Source of the DNA: Sphingobacterium multivorum
GTDB taxonomy: Bacteria; Bacteroidota; Bacteroidia; Sphingobacteriales; Sphingobacteriaceae
Length of the DNA: 64,000 nt
Assembly: GCF_039511225.1 (NCBI RefSeq)
Contig: NZ_CP154261.1
Span: 682,001-746,000 of the forward strand
Direction of reading: 5' to 3'
The stretch's first letter is position 1; the number at the start of each line of letters is the position of its first letter. A model generated the notes under the pieces. It worked only from the letters and a program-made list of their open reading frames with translations, was not told the DNA's origin and searched no databases. The position numbers were made by a program, and so were the translations under genes. This document shows, one piece after another, positions 8,579 through 21,166 of the stretch.

Positions 8579-10108
8579 TTATAAATCAAATTTGATACCT
8601 TGTGCCAAGGGAAGGTCAGTTGTATAATTGATGGTATTTGTCTGGCGGCGCATATAAGCTTTCCAGGCATCTGATCCAGACTCCCGGCCTCCGCCAGTCT
8701 CCTTTTCGCCTCCAAAAGCACCTCCGATTTCGGCGCCCGATGTGCCGATATTGACGTTGGCAATACCACAATCAGAGCCAGCAGCACTGAGAAATAGCTC
8801 GGCTTCCCGTAGGTTGTTGGTCATAACGGCAGAGGACAATCCCTGGGCGACGCTGTTTTGAAGTGCTATGGCCGCACTGATATCTCCTTTGTATTTGATT
8901 AAGTAAAGAATAGGGGCAAAGGTCTCATGCTGTACGATTTCATAATGATTTTCAACTTCGGCAATGACAGGCTGCACATAACAGCCACTTTCATACCCTT
9001 TGCCTTCAAGGACCTTTCCCTTGATCAGCATTTTTCCCCCTTGTGTTTTAATTTTGTCCAGTGCGTTTAAGTATGATTTTACGGCGGCTTTGTCGATCAA
9101 TGGTCCTACATGATTTTTCGTGTCCAAAGGGTCACCAATTTTTAATTGACCATAAGCTTTTGTCAGTTGTTTTTTGACGTTGTCATAAATGTCCTCATGG
9201 ATAATAAGTCTTCGGGTGCTTGTGCAGCGTTGTCCGGCTGTACCTACGGCACCAAATACAGCACCGATAATGGTCATTTTTAAGTCGGCGTCTGGAGTAA
9301 CGATGATCGCATTGTTTCCGCCGAGCTCCAAAAGTGTTTTGCCAAGGCGTTGTGCTACGGTAACGGCGACTTCTTTTCCCATTCGGGTAGATCCTGTTGC
9401 AGAAATCAAGGCAATGCGGTTGTCTGCCGAAAGCCACTCGCCAACTTCCCTGTCGCCCATAATGAGGTTGGATATTCCCTCGGGCAGCCCGTTGTTGTGT
9501 AAGATTTCTGCAAGTAATTTTTGGCAAGCTATGGCACATAGCGGTGTTTTTTCGCTGGGTTTCCAGACGACAGTGTTGCCGCAGACCAAAGCGAGGGCGG
9601 TGTTCCATGCCCATACGGCCACTGGAAAGTTAAATGCTGTAATAATACCGACGACACCCAAAGGATGATATTGATCGTACATGCGGTGCCCGGGACGTTC
9701 CGAATGGATGGTATTACCATACAATTGGCGGGATAGGCCCAAGGCGAAGTCACAGATATCGATCATCTCTTGGACTTCACCCATGCCTTCTTGGTAAGAT
9801 TTTCCCATTTCATAGGAAACTAATTTTCCGAGAGTAGGTTTAAGCTCACGTAGCTTGTCTCCCAACTGACGAACGATGTCTCCTCTTTTTGGAGCAGGCA
9901 GTAGGCGCCAGTGTAAAAATGCATCTCCGGCCTGCTTAATGACTGCTTCATAGTCTTTACGATTGCTACTTTTTATGTTTGCGATGAGTTTTCCATCGAC
10001 AGGTGAAAAGGATTCGAATTCTTTACCTTCGGAAAACCATTGCTGTCCAGTTGATGATCCTAAATTCTGGGAAGATATTCCAAGTGTTTTAAGCGCTGAT
10101 TTTATCAT
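8579..10108 (-). CDS. amaB: Aldehyde dehydrogenase, ALDH7 type (2-aminoadipate 6-semialdehyde dehydrogenase)
   Basis: A 509-residue NAD-dependent aldehyde dehydrogenase resembling ALDH7A1 (antiquitin). Motifs: ITAFNFPVAVWAWN and VWKPSEKTPL for cofactor binding, SATGSTRMGKEVA, the catalytic-base motif LELGGNNAII and the nucleophile motif GTAGQRCTSTRR. It is predicted to oxidise 2-aminoadipate 6-semialdehyde to 2-aminoadipate, the second step after the lysine 6-aminotransferase encoded 19 bases downstream. The ALDH7 assignment comes from the motif set and operon partner; the exact substrate is inferred. It is divergent from the glutaryl-CoA dehydrogenase gene, with a shared 125-base regulatory region. 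Confidence 0.88.
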   Translation of the reverse strand: MIKSALKTLGISSQNLGSSTGQQWFSEGKEFESFSPVDGKLIANIKSSNRKDYEAVIKQAGDAFLHWRLLPAPKRGDIVRQLGDKLRELKPTLGKLVSYEMGKSYQEGMGEVQEMIDICDFALGLSRQLYGNTIHSERPGHRMYDQYHPLGVVGIITAFNFPVAVWAWNTALALVCGNTVVWKPSEKTPLCAIACQKLLAEILHNNGLPEGISNLIMGDREVGEWLSADNRIALISATGSTRMGKEVAVTVAQRLGKTLLELGGNNAIIVTPDADLKMTIIGAVFGAVGTAGQRCTSTRRLIIHEDIYDNVKKQLTKAYGQLKIGDPLDTKNHVGPLIDKAAVKSYLNALDKIKTQGGKMLIKGKVLEGKGYESGCYVQPVIAEVENHYEIVQHETFAPILYLIKYKGDISAAIALQNSVAQGLSSAVMTNNLREAELFLSAAGSDCGIANVNIGTSGAEIGGAFGGEKETGGGRESGSDAWKAYMRRQTNTINYTTDLPLAQGIKFDL

Positions 10109-10136
10109 AATGGTTTATTTTATTCGTGGAATAGTT

Positions 10137-10189
10137 TAAATGTATGAAATAAATTTTTTATTGACAAGTTTGTTCTGAATATTGTTCAG
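10137..10189. promoter_or_regulatory. Divergent regulatory region of the lysine catabolic genes
   Basis: For the leftward operon, TTG (10167-10165) is 20 bases from TACATTTA (10144-10137), a near match to TAnnTTTG. An inverted repeat CTGAA-TATTG-TTCAG lies at 10175-10189, where a regulator could control both directions. No regulator gene is adjacent. Confidence 0.4.
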
Positions 10190-10233
10190 TGGAAAATAAT
10201 CGTTATCTTAGATAAGCTAATGTAGACTATATC

Positions 10234-11406
10234 ATGATCAAACAGATTAATACCGATTATTACCAGGTGGACGATTTGTTGTCCGAAGAACATAAACTGA
10301 TACGGCAGTCTGTCCGTGATTTTGTGAAAACAGAGATTAAGCCTTTCATTGAAGATGCGGCGCAGGAACATCGTGCTATTGCGGGTTTGATGCCTAAATT
10401 GGGGGCAATTGGAGCTTTGGGTCCTTATATTCCTGTCGAATACGGTGGGGCGGGGTTGGATCAAATTTCCTATGGCTTAATTATGCAGGAATTGGAAGCC
10501 GGCGACTCGGCAATTCGTTCGGCAGCATCGGTGCAATCCTCTTTAGTGATGTTTCCGATTTATACCTATGGTAGTGAGGAGCAACGTCGTAAATATTTAC
10601 CGCGGTTGGCATCGGGTGAGTTGGTCGGTTCTTTTGGGCTGACTGAACCTAATCATGGATCTGATCCGGGTGGAATGGAAACGAAATTGACGGCAAAAGG
10701 AGATGGTTTTCTATTAAATGGAGCAAAGATGTGGATTACAAATTCACCTATCTGTGATATTGCCGTCGTTTGGGCGCGGGATGAGTCCGGCAAAGTACGG
10801 GGAGTTATTGTTGAGCGTGGAATGGCGGGTTTTGAAACTCCGGAGACCTTGCATAAGTGGTCGTTGCGCGCTTCCAAAACAGGCGAACTGGTTTTTCATG
10901 ATGTTTATATCCCTGCAGAAAATGTGCTTCCTGGCGTAAATTCAATGCGTGGCCCGCTTTCCTGTTTGAATTCGGCCCGCTATGGAATTTCATGGGGCGT
11001 GATTGGAGCAGCAATAGACTGTTATGAAACTGCGGTTCAATATGCGTTGGAGCGACATCAGTTTGAAAAGCCAATTGCCGGTTTTCAATTGCAGCAAAAG
11101 AAGCTGGCGGAATTTCTGACAGAAATTACCAAGGCGCAGTTGCTCTCGTGGCGTTTAGGAGTACTCAAGAATGAGGGGCGTGCTACTCCTCAGCAAATCT
11201 CCATGGCAAAGCGGAACAATGTGAATATGGCGCTACAGATAGCGCGTGAATCTAGGCAGATTCTTGGCGGAATGGGGATTGTCGGTGACTTTCCAATAAT
11301 GCGACATATGATGAACCTGGAGTCTGTAGTTACCTATGAAGGGACGCATGATATTCATTTATTAATCACAGGACAAGATATTACGGGGCTGAATGCTTTT
11401 TCTTGA
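10234..11406 (+). CDS. gcdH: Glutaryl-CoA dehydrogenase
   Basis: A 390-residue acyl-CoA dehydrogenase. It has the FAD-binding pattern (GSFGLTEPNHGSDPGGMET, KMWITNSPICDIAVVWAR) and the glutaryl-CoA dehydrogenase hallmarks LNSARYGISWG and TYEGTHDIHLLITGQDITG, with the catalytic base Glu at about residue 369. The enzyme oxidises and decarboxylates glutaryl-CoA to crotonyl-CoA, late in lysine breakdown through 2-oxoadipate. This fits the divergent lat-amaB operon, which makes 2-aminoadipate. The transaminase and 2-oxoacid dehydrogenase needed between them are not in the window. Confidence 0.92.
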   Translation: MIKQINTDYYQVDDLLSEEHKLIRQSVRDFVKTEIKPFIEDAAQEHRAIAGLMPKLGAIGALGPYIPVEYGGAGLDQISYGLIMQELEAGDSAIRSAASVQSSLVMFPIYTYGSEEQRRKYLPRLASGELVGSFGLTEPNHGSDPGGMETKLTAKGDGFLLNGAKMWITNSPICDIAVVWARDESGKVRGVIVERGMAGFETPETLHKWSLRASKTGELVFHDVYIPAENVLPGVNSMRGPLSCLNSARYGISWGVIGAAIDCYETAVQYALERHQFEKPIAGFQLQQKKLAEFLTEITKAQLLSWRLGVLKNEGRATPQQISMAKRNNVNMALQIARESRQILGGMGIVGDFPIMRHMMNLESVVTYEGTHDIHLLITGQDITGLNAFS

Positions 11407-12284
11407 TCATTTTCTTTGATCTAACACAGCCTCCACAGGGATTAACGCTATTATGATTTAGTGAATTTTTGTCCACTTAAAGCATAGTAGCGTTTGTGCT
11501 GGCTTTGCTATTGCCAAAATAAATCTTCGGTCCTTACAGACTTATTTATTCTTAATCTCGTGCCGTCCCGCTATAATGAGCAATCCCCAAAACGGATAGC
11601 AGGCTAACGTTTTCATAAAAAATGCATGTTTAATGGCGATTTTGGTTGGATGCTGGGACACTTGTTGGGTTATTTATATAGCGTTATATTTATTCGTTTT
11701 TACTTAATTCTTCTTTAAGCTAGATTTTAATTGATATTTAGTTAGCTTTTAACTAGGGTTTATTAGCTAGAACCTAAGCTATACCTAAACAAACCTAAGT
11801 AAATCCTACAGCAGAATGAAAATTGATCAAGGTTTACTTTAGGCCAGTTCCGCCATCCGCTATTCCGCTGCGGTTGCGGTTCCCAACACATCCTATTTTA
11901 TTATACCTATCCGAGGTATTAGAGGCTGCGGAAGTCTGTTGTTACGTCGCTTAGGTTCAAATTGTATACTGATTTGTAATTAACACCATTATAGTACCGT
12001 TTTAACAGGGGGTTAATAGGGGTAGAACCCCTGATAAACCCCTGTTAACCCCCTGTTATCCCCCTGTAATACCCCTATTAATTATTAACAAAAGTTGAAC
12101 GGAATTGATAATAGATCCGGTGCGAAGCCTGCCTGCATAATATTTATGATTAACGTGGGTTCTCAGAAGGCCCATTCCGGACCAGGATCAGCCATCCCAG
12201 CCTTCCGACCACCTGTTTTACAAAAAGAATCTCGCACCCTTACAGGCAGTTAAGGGGAAAATGAAATAAATAAGAACAAAAGGC
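11407..12284. other. Long non-coding region upstream of the rRNA operon
   Basis: About 880 bases with no supported gene. It has an AT-rich middle with repeated CCTAA motifs (about 11772-11806) and the phased C-tract array listed separately. A GC-richer patch (about 11850-11940) has no open frame of useful length. The rRNA promoters begin at its right end. Confidence 0.6.
12003..12083. repeat. Phased G/C-tract array upstream of the rRNA operon
   Basis: On the + strand two G-tracts (12008-12012, 12019-12022) are followed by five C-tracts starting at 12028, 12039, 12049, 12060 and 12072. The spacing is 10-12 bases, and each unit reads close to CCCCTGTTAA. The G half is an imperfect inverted copy of the C half, so the block can fold as a hairpin in several registers. 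It lies about 280 bases before the first rRNA promoter. Confidence 0.7.
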
Positions 12285-12316
12285 TTGGAAGTTTGTTAAT
12301 AATCTTCCTATCTTTG
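12285..12316 (+). promoter_or_regulatory. rRNA operon promoter P1
   Basis: TTG at 12285-12287 and, after 21 bases, TATCTTTG at 12309-12316, which matches the Bacteroidota -7 consensus TAnnTTTG. It is the upstream of two promoters in tandem. Confidence 0.65.
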
Positions 12317-12469
12317 CACCACTCCGCAAGGGAGGGACGGTTGCTTCGCAGGAAGAAACCATGAAAAAAAGAAGGGTTTAAGGAAGTTTGGCAGGATTTA
12401 AAATCCCGCTGGATTTATTTTAAACGCGGAAATCGGAAAAAGAGAAAAGAAAAAAAACTTCAGAAAGTT

Positions 12470-12500
12470 TTTGGAAGTTCAGAAAAGATTTCTACCTTTG
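12470..12500 (+). promoter_or_regulatory. rRNA operon promoter P2
   Basis: TTTG at 12470-12473 and TACCTTTG at 12493-12500 with exactly 19 bases between, a full consensus Bacteroidota housekeeping promoter about 250 bases before mature 16S. Confidence 0.75.
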
Positions 12501-12594
12501 CAGTCCCAACGGAAACGAAGGGAAAAACGAAAAAGATAAAGAGGGGCGCAATGCCTGTCGGAATATAGCGGATACGGAAGTTGAAGCGACAAAA

Positions 12595-12604
12595 GTTCTT
12601 TAAG
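12595..12604 (+). promoter_or_regulatory. boxA-like antitermination motif in the 16S leader
   Basis: GTTCTTTAAG resembles bacterial boxA (GCTCTTTAAC) and recurs as GTTCTTTGAC at 14615 before 23S. NusB/S10 binding here would support antitermination of rRNA transcription; this is family knowledge, not proof. Confidence 0.55.
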
Positions 12605-12610
12605 AAAACA

Positions 12611-12631
12611 CAATCATGTAAGCGTGACGAG
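12611..12631 (+). other. 16S precursor processing stem, 5' arm
   Basis: This segment (CAATCATGTAAGCGTGACGA plus G) is complementary to 14303-14324 (CTCGTCACG to GATTG) apart from small bulges. The helix encloses the 16S gene and is the expected RNase III substrate in the precursor. Confidence 0.65.
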
Positions 12632-12753
12632 TAGACAGACGAAAGTCGAAAGTCATGAACAAATTCAAGTAATTCGTTCAATTCGATCCAAGATCAGAGA
12701 TATAAAAAAAGAATTCTGATTATTATAAATAGTTGGAATCAAAAACTTCATTT

Positions 12754-14284
<1,531 letters not shown>

Positions 14285-14302
14285 GAGTATCGCAGATCGG
14301 TG

Positions 14303-14324
14303 CTCGTCACGTTACATATGATTG
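14303..14324 (+). other. 16S precursor processing stem, 3' arm
   Basis: Complementary to 12611-12631, as described for the 5' arm. It lies about 20 bases after mature 16S and before the tRNA genes. Confidence 0.65.
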
Positions 14325-14402
14325 CAAGAAGAAAAAACATCAGAAGAAAGTGCCCGCCCCGAAAGGAGCAGGACCGAGAGAAAGAGATGAACAAGATAAG
14401 CT

Positions 14403-14476
14403 AGTCCCGTAGCTCAGTTGGTTAGAGCACTACACTGATAATGTAGGGGTCAGCAGTTCAAATCTGCTCGGGACTA
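14403..14476 (+). tRNA. ileT: tRNA-Ile(GAT)
   Basis: A full cloverleaf of 74 bases: acceptor AGTCCCG pairs with CGGGACT, D-arm GCTCAGTTGGTTAGAGC, anticodon loop CTGATAA with anticodon GAT, and T-arm AGCAG-TTCAAAT-CTGCT. The 3' CCA is not encoded. It lies in the 16S-23S spacer, where tRNA-Ile and tRNA-Ala are the usual pair. Confidence 0.97.
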
Positions 14477-14487
14477 CGAAAAAGTAA

Positions 14488-14561
14488 GGGGAATTAGCTC
14501 AGCTGGCTAGAGCACCTGCCTTGCACGCAGGGGGTCAACGGTTCGAATCCGTTATTCTCCA
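14488..14561 (+). tRNA. alaT: tRNA-Ala(TGC)
   Basis: A full cloverleaf of 74 bases: acceptor GGGGAAT pairs with ATTCTCC including one G-T pair, anticodon loop CTTGCAC with TGC, and T-arm ending TTCGAAT. The 3' CCA is not encoded. It follows tRNA-Ile by 11 bases in the 16S-23S spacer. Confidence 0.97.
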
Positions 14562-14614
14562 CATCTCCGGGAGGGACATCGACAGATGCTCCGAAGAAAC
14601 AAACCGGAAAAAGA

Positions 14615-14664
14615 GTTCTTTGACATATTGAAAGAGAAAAAAAATTACAAGAGAAGACAACAGT
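14615..14664 (+). other. boxA-like motif and 23S precursor processing stem, 5' arms
   Basis: GTTCTTTGA at 14615-14623 repeats the boxA-like motif of the 16S leader. Segment 14621-14636 (TGACATATTGAAAGAG) is complementary to 17729-17748 with a 4-base bulge, and 14653-14664 (GAAGACAACAGT) is perfectly complementary to 17683-17694. The two helices are nested around the 23S gene. Confidence 0.65.
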
Positions 14665-14796
14665 ATAGAGACAATACGTGTATGTGTCTGATGTAGAGAG
14701 GAGACCCTCGGTGAATGCCGAACGAATCTCTGCGTAGCATATGAGTATATATATCAAAAGCAGCCGCATAGTAGCAAAAGGCTATGCCGGTGAAGA

Positions 14797-17675
<2,879 letters not shown>

Positions 17676-17682
17676 AGATAAC

Positions 17683-17748
17683 ACTGTTGTCTTCCTCTTT
17701 AATTTTTAGAAACAAAACAGAAACGAAACTCTTTCAATATATATGTCA
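17683..17748 (+). other. 23S precursor processing stem, 3' arms
   Basis: ACTGTTGTCTTC (17683-17694) and CTCTTTCAAT to TGTCA (17729-17748) pair with the two 5' arms at 14653-14664 and 14621-14636. They lie between 23S and 5S. Confidence 0.65.
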
Positions 17749-17831
17749 TTTAGATATGAACATAGGGATCATTTCGGACCTTACAGGCTCCGGATACTCT
17801 TATCCCTGATCTCAGATCTAAAAAAATATTT

Positions 17832-17938
17832 AGGTGCCTATATCGGCGGTGTCTACCTCTTCCCATTCCGAACAGAGCAGTCAAGCCCGCCAGAGCCGAT
17901 GGTATTGCCGTAACAGGTGGGAGAGTAGGTCGGTGCCT
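17832..17938 (+). rRNA. rrf: 5S ribosomal RNA
   Basis: About 107 bases. The ends AGGTGCC and GGTGCCT pair with two G-U pairs as helix I; the core contains CCCATTCCGAACAGAGCAGT, the conserved loop B/helix III sequence, and GGGAGAGTAGGTCGG near the 3' end. A T-run follows directly. Confidence 0.95.
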
Positions 17939-17949
17939 TTTTTTACACG

Positions 17950-17990
17950 GAAGCCCTTGCTGGAAACAGTCAAGGGCTTCTTTCGTTTAG
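17950..17990 (+). terminator. rRNA operon terminator
   Basis: GAAGCCCTTG (17950-17959) and CAAGGGCTTC (17971-17980) form a perfect 10-bp stem with an 11-base loop, followed by TTTCGTTT. It ends the rRNA operon. Confidence 0.85.
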
Positions 17991-18610
17991 GTAACTCCCC
18001 GTACTTCCTGTACAATGCTATTGCATATCTTCCGTATTTTTTGGTGATCGCAGGACGTTGCTTGAGTTTACTTTCCTTATAGGCTACCCAACTGTTGCGA
18101 ATTATACAGCTAGTGGCTATAGTTCTTGCTATAAAATTCATATATTATACGGTCATTCTACACTATTGTTAAGCTTAATAGGGCAAATATCATTGTATCC
18201 ACATACTATTTCTCATCTACATATCCCGATCAGGAACCCGATAACATTCTACCTCTAGCTAGACCGCTGTGAAGTTACAATTGCTTAGCGATAACAAATG
18301 CAGCTCGGCATTCATTAGTGATCATCGCTGGAATATACTGTCACAATTGCCATTATTCTACTCGGAATTTCATTATTAAACACTCTGTGGCTGCAGAATA
18401 TCGATTGAAAAACAACGAAGATAGAAAATTAAACAATCGTTTGTGTAGATTAAGCAAACGATTGCTTTCAAGTTTCATTTTTTATTTAGAAAAAAGTGTT
18501 ATATTATTGTTATAGAGATTAAGTTCTTTAAGTAGAACCAACTATAAATCCGATCCAAAAGGATTTTTCTATTGACTGTTTAGTTTGTTTTAAAATAGGT
18601 GATTTTTTAG
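17991..18610. other. AT-rich intergenic region after the rRNA operon
   Basis: About 620 bases with no supported gene. Short open frames here have no recognisable product. It contains the inverted repeat at 18434-18464 and a weak hairpin with AAATCC/GGATTT arms near 18546-18568. Confidence 0.55.
18434..18464. repeat. Inverted repeat upstream of the GH109 gene
   Basis: CAATCGTTTG (18434-18443) and CAAACGATTG (18455-18464) are perfect 10-base inverted arms with an 11-base spacer; the two centres of the arms are 21 bases apart, two helical turns. This could be an operator for a dimeric regulator or an RNA hairpin. Confidence 0.6.
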
Positions 18611-18628
18611 AGGGACCAATTGGTCCCT
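18611..18628. promoter_or_regulatory. Perfect 18-bp palindrome in front of the GH109 gene
   Basis: AGGGACCAATTGGTCCCT reads the same on both strands and ends 24 bases before the ATG at 18653. As DNA it is a candidate operator. As RNA it would form a hairpin close to the translation start. Confidence 0.55.
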
Positions 18629-18652
18629 TTAAATTTATATGAACTTTAAATT

Positions 18653-20059
18653 ATGGATTCTAGAAGAGATTTTCTTAAAAAAGCCGGAATATTGTCATCG
18701 CTGGCTGTTTCACTCCCTACGTTGGTCAATGCCAATGCAGTGGCAGAGTCGTTTAATATGTGTGGCTATGCAGCTCCAAAAATAGATAAGGTCAGGGTAG
18801 CGGTAATTGGACTCGGCATGCGCGGTCCTGGTGCTGTTGAACGCTTATCTTTTATTGAGGGATGCGAAATTGTCGCACTTTGTGACAAGCATCCAGACCG
18901 GGTGGAGCGCGCAACAAAAATCGTTACATCGAAAGGTCTAGCAGCTCCTAAAGCGTATTCAGGTGAAGATGGCTGGAAATCCTTGTTGAAAGAAGAGAAG
19001 CTTGACCTGGTCTATATTTGTACGCCTTGGGATTATCATACTCCGATGAGTATTGCGGCGATGAAAGCGGGTAATCACGTGGCATGTGAAGTCCCGATCG
19101 CTTTGACAATCAAAGATTGTTGGGAGGTGGTAAAAACATCCGAGGCAACTAAAAAGCATTGTATGATGCTGGAGAACTGCTGTTATGATTTCTTCGAAAT
19201 GCTGACATTGAATATGGTGCGCCAAGGCTTGTTTGGCGAACTCGTTCACGCCGAAGGTGCTTATATTCACGATTTGCTTGACCTTAATTTTGCAAAAAAT
19301 GGCTATGATAACATGTGGCGCCTAAGAGAAAATATAAAACTAAATGGAAATCTGTACCCTACACATGGACTTGGACCTGTGGCACAATGCTTAAATATCA
19401 ATAGAGGGGATAAAATGGATCATCTTGTGGCGATGTCTTCCAATGATTTTATGATGGGAGAAAAAGCAAAAGAGTTAGCCGCTAAGGATTCTTTTTTTCA
19501 GGAATTTGTAGGAAAGAAATACCGTGGTAATATGAATACAACGCTTATCCGTACGGCCAAAGGGAAAACGATTATGTTGCAGCATGATGTTACTTCTCCT
19601 AGACCTTATTCTAGGCTACATACACTGAGTGGCACCAAAGGGTTTGCACAAAAGTATCCTACGGAGAATATTGCTTTTGGGCATGAATTCATTACAGAAC
19701 AGAAATTGAAAGAACTGTATGATAAATACACCCCAGAATTGGTAAAATATATTGGTGAACAAGCAAAGCAGGTCGGTGGACACGGTGGGATGGATTTTAT
19801 GATGGACTGGCGTCTAATTGATTGTTTGCGCAATGGATTACCTTTGGATCAGGATGTCTATGACGCTGCTTCATGGAGCTGTATCGTACCGTTGAGTTTC
19901 GAATCTGTCGAAAAGAACTGTAAAACAGTTGATGTACCGGATTTCACAAAAGGTGCATGGAAAAATAATACGCCGGTAGAAATCACGTTAAAAGGTGGCG
20001 GAAATACGCCTATCCGTTCGAGATCAGCGAAAAAAGAAAATATACAATTGGGCGTATAG
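18653..20059 (+). CDS. GH109-type Gfo/Idh/MocA glycosidase, twin-arginine signal
   Basis: A 468-residue protein. It starts MDSRRDFLKKAG, a twin-arginine export signal, so the protein is exported folded with its cofactor. The Rossmann motif VAVIGLGMRGPG follows at about residues 50-61, then CDKHPDRV, CTPWDYHTPM and EVPIALTIKDCWEVV, as in GH109 enzymes (alpha-N-acetylgalactosaminidases that hold NAD+ and cleave by a redox mechanism). GGHGGMDFMMDWRLIDCLRNG is the conserved C-terminal active-site region with His. The GH109 match is based on recalled motifs; the sugar specificity is inferred. Followed 69 bases later by an FGE-like gene, probably in one transcript. Confidence 0.85.
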   Translation: MDSRRDFLKKAGILSSLAVSLPTLVNANAVAESFNMCGYAAPKIDKVRVAVIGLGMRGPGAVERLSFIEGCEIVALCDKHPDRVERATKIVTSKGLAAPKAYSGEDGWKSLLKEEKLDLVYICTPWDYHTPMSIAAMKAGNHVACEVPIALTIKDCWEVVKTSEATKKHCMMLENCCYDFFEMLTLNMVRQGLFGELVHAEGAYIHDLLDLNFAKNGYDNMWRLRENIKLNGNLYPTHGLGPVAQCLNINRGDKMDHLVAMSSNDFMMGEKAKELAAKDSFFQEFVGKKYRGNMNTTLIRTAKGKTIMLQHDVTSPRPYSRLHTLSGTKGFAQKYPTENIAFGHEFITEQKLKELYDKYTPELVKYIGEQAKQVGGHGGMDFMMDWRLIDCLRNGLPLDQDVYDAASWSCIVPLSFESVEKNCKTVDVPDFTKGAWKNNTPVEITLKGGGNTPIRSRSAKKENIQLGV

Positions 20060-20128
20060 TCCTCCTATATAAAATGACTTATTGAAGGGGAACTTTTTAT
20101 TGTTCCCCTTTTATGTTTATCTTTAATT

Positions 20129-21166
20129 ATGTTATTCAATCTGACTCTAATTACCTGTTTATCGTTATTTTCCACCAAGGATACACTTTCCTGTTGTGTT
20201 GGGGAAAATATACCTACTCGCGCTGGTATGATAAAATCCCAAATTGCCCAGCTAAAAAGCAAGAATGCGGACACAATGATATTGGTTGAAGGGGGCAAAT
20301 TTCTAATGGGAAGTTCAAATTTTGAAGATAGTAAGCCCCTACATCAGGTTGAACTAAATTCATTTTATATGGATGAACATGAGGTCACAAATGCACAGTT
20401 TGCGCAGTTTGTAAAGGAGACAGGTTATGTAACTGTTGCTGAGCGAGCGCTTGATCCGAAAGATTTTCCGGGAGTGGATCCCAAGATGTTAGTCCCGGGA
20501 TCGGCTGTGTTCTCTAAGCCCAAAGAACTCAATTCATTAAACAATTACCTGATGTGGTGGGAGTATGTCCCTGGTGCAAACTGGCAACATCCCGAAGGAC
20601 CCGATAGCTCGATAAAGGACAAAATGAATTATCCCGTTGTTCAGGTTGCCTATGAAGATGCTGCAGCTTATGCGAAATGGGCAGGCAAACGATTGCCTAC
20701 GGAAGCGGAATGGGAATATGCGGCTAGGGGACGTAATGATGCAAACGACGACTTGTATTATTGGGGAAAGGACTTGAAGCCTAATGGTAAATGGACCGCA
20801 AATATTTATCAGGGAAAATTTCCTGTGCAAGATTCAAAGGAAGATGGGTTTGAGGGGGCTGCACCGGTAAAATCATTTCAGGCAAATGCGTTGGGACTGT
20901 ATGATATGGAAGGGAATGTGTGGGAATGGTGTGCTGATTTTTATAGGCCCGATTACTATCAGCATAGTACAGCCGTGAATCCCAAAGGACCACAGGATTC
21001 TTATGATCCGCAGGAGCCAAACCTTGAAAAACGCGTTCAGCGGGGCGGGTCATTTCTTTGCAACGATCAATATTGTGAAAGGTATAAAGCCGGAAGCAGA
21101 GGAAAAGGGGAAGTCAACAGTCCTACAAATAATGTTGGATTTCGCTGTGTGAAAGATATCAAATAG
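20129..21166 (+). CDS. Formylglycine-generating enzyme family protein (FGE-sulfatase domain)
   Basis: A 345-residue protein with a hydrophobic N-terminus (signal-like, residues 1-17). The domain runs from MILVEGGKFLMGSSNFED to GFRCVKDIK and has DEHEVTNAQFAQFV, KRLPTEAEWEYAARG, NVWEWCADFY and RGGSFLCNDQYCERY. The two cysteines in the last motif (about residues 311 and 316) match the catalytic pair of true FGEs, which turn a cysteine in sulfatases into formylglycine. This distinguishes it from other FGE-like proteins that lack these residues. No sulfatase gene is in the window. It follows the GH109 gene and may serve the same glycan system. Confidence 0.85.
   Translation: MLFNLTLITCLSLFSTKDTLSCCVGENIPTRAGMIKSQIAQLKSKNADTMILVEGGKFLMGSSNFEDSKPLHQVELNSFYMDEHEVTNAQFAQFVKETGYVTVAERALDPKDFPGVDPKMLVPGSAVFSKPKELNSLNNYLMWWEYVPGANWQHPEGPDSSIKDKMNYPVVQVAYEDAAAYAKWAGKRLPTEAEWEYAARGRNDANDDLYYWGKDLKPNGKWTANIYQGKFPVQDSKEDGFEGAAPVKSFQANALGLYDMEGNVWEWCADFYRPDYYQHSTAVNPKGPQDSYDPQEPNLEKRVQRGGSFLCNDQYCERYKAGSRGKGEVNSPTNNVGFRCVKDIK

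Noticed and set aside
8560..8787. Longer N-terminus for lysine aminotransferase
   Set aside because: It would overlap the dehydrogenase gene by over 200 bases; family alignment starts near MSSVHERL.
9189..9668. 159-codon rightward frame inside the aldehyde dehydrogenase gene
   Set aside because: Antisense shadow of a clearly conserved enzyme.
12003..12083. C-tract array as a CRISPR
   Set aside because: Units are about 11 bases with no spacers; far too short for CRISPR repeats.
17881..18141. 86-codon leftward frame with a basic, transposase-like look
   Set aside because: It runs through the rRNA terminator and into the 5S gene; no start signal or recognisable domain.
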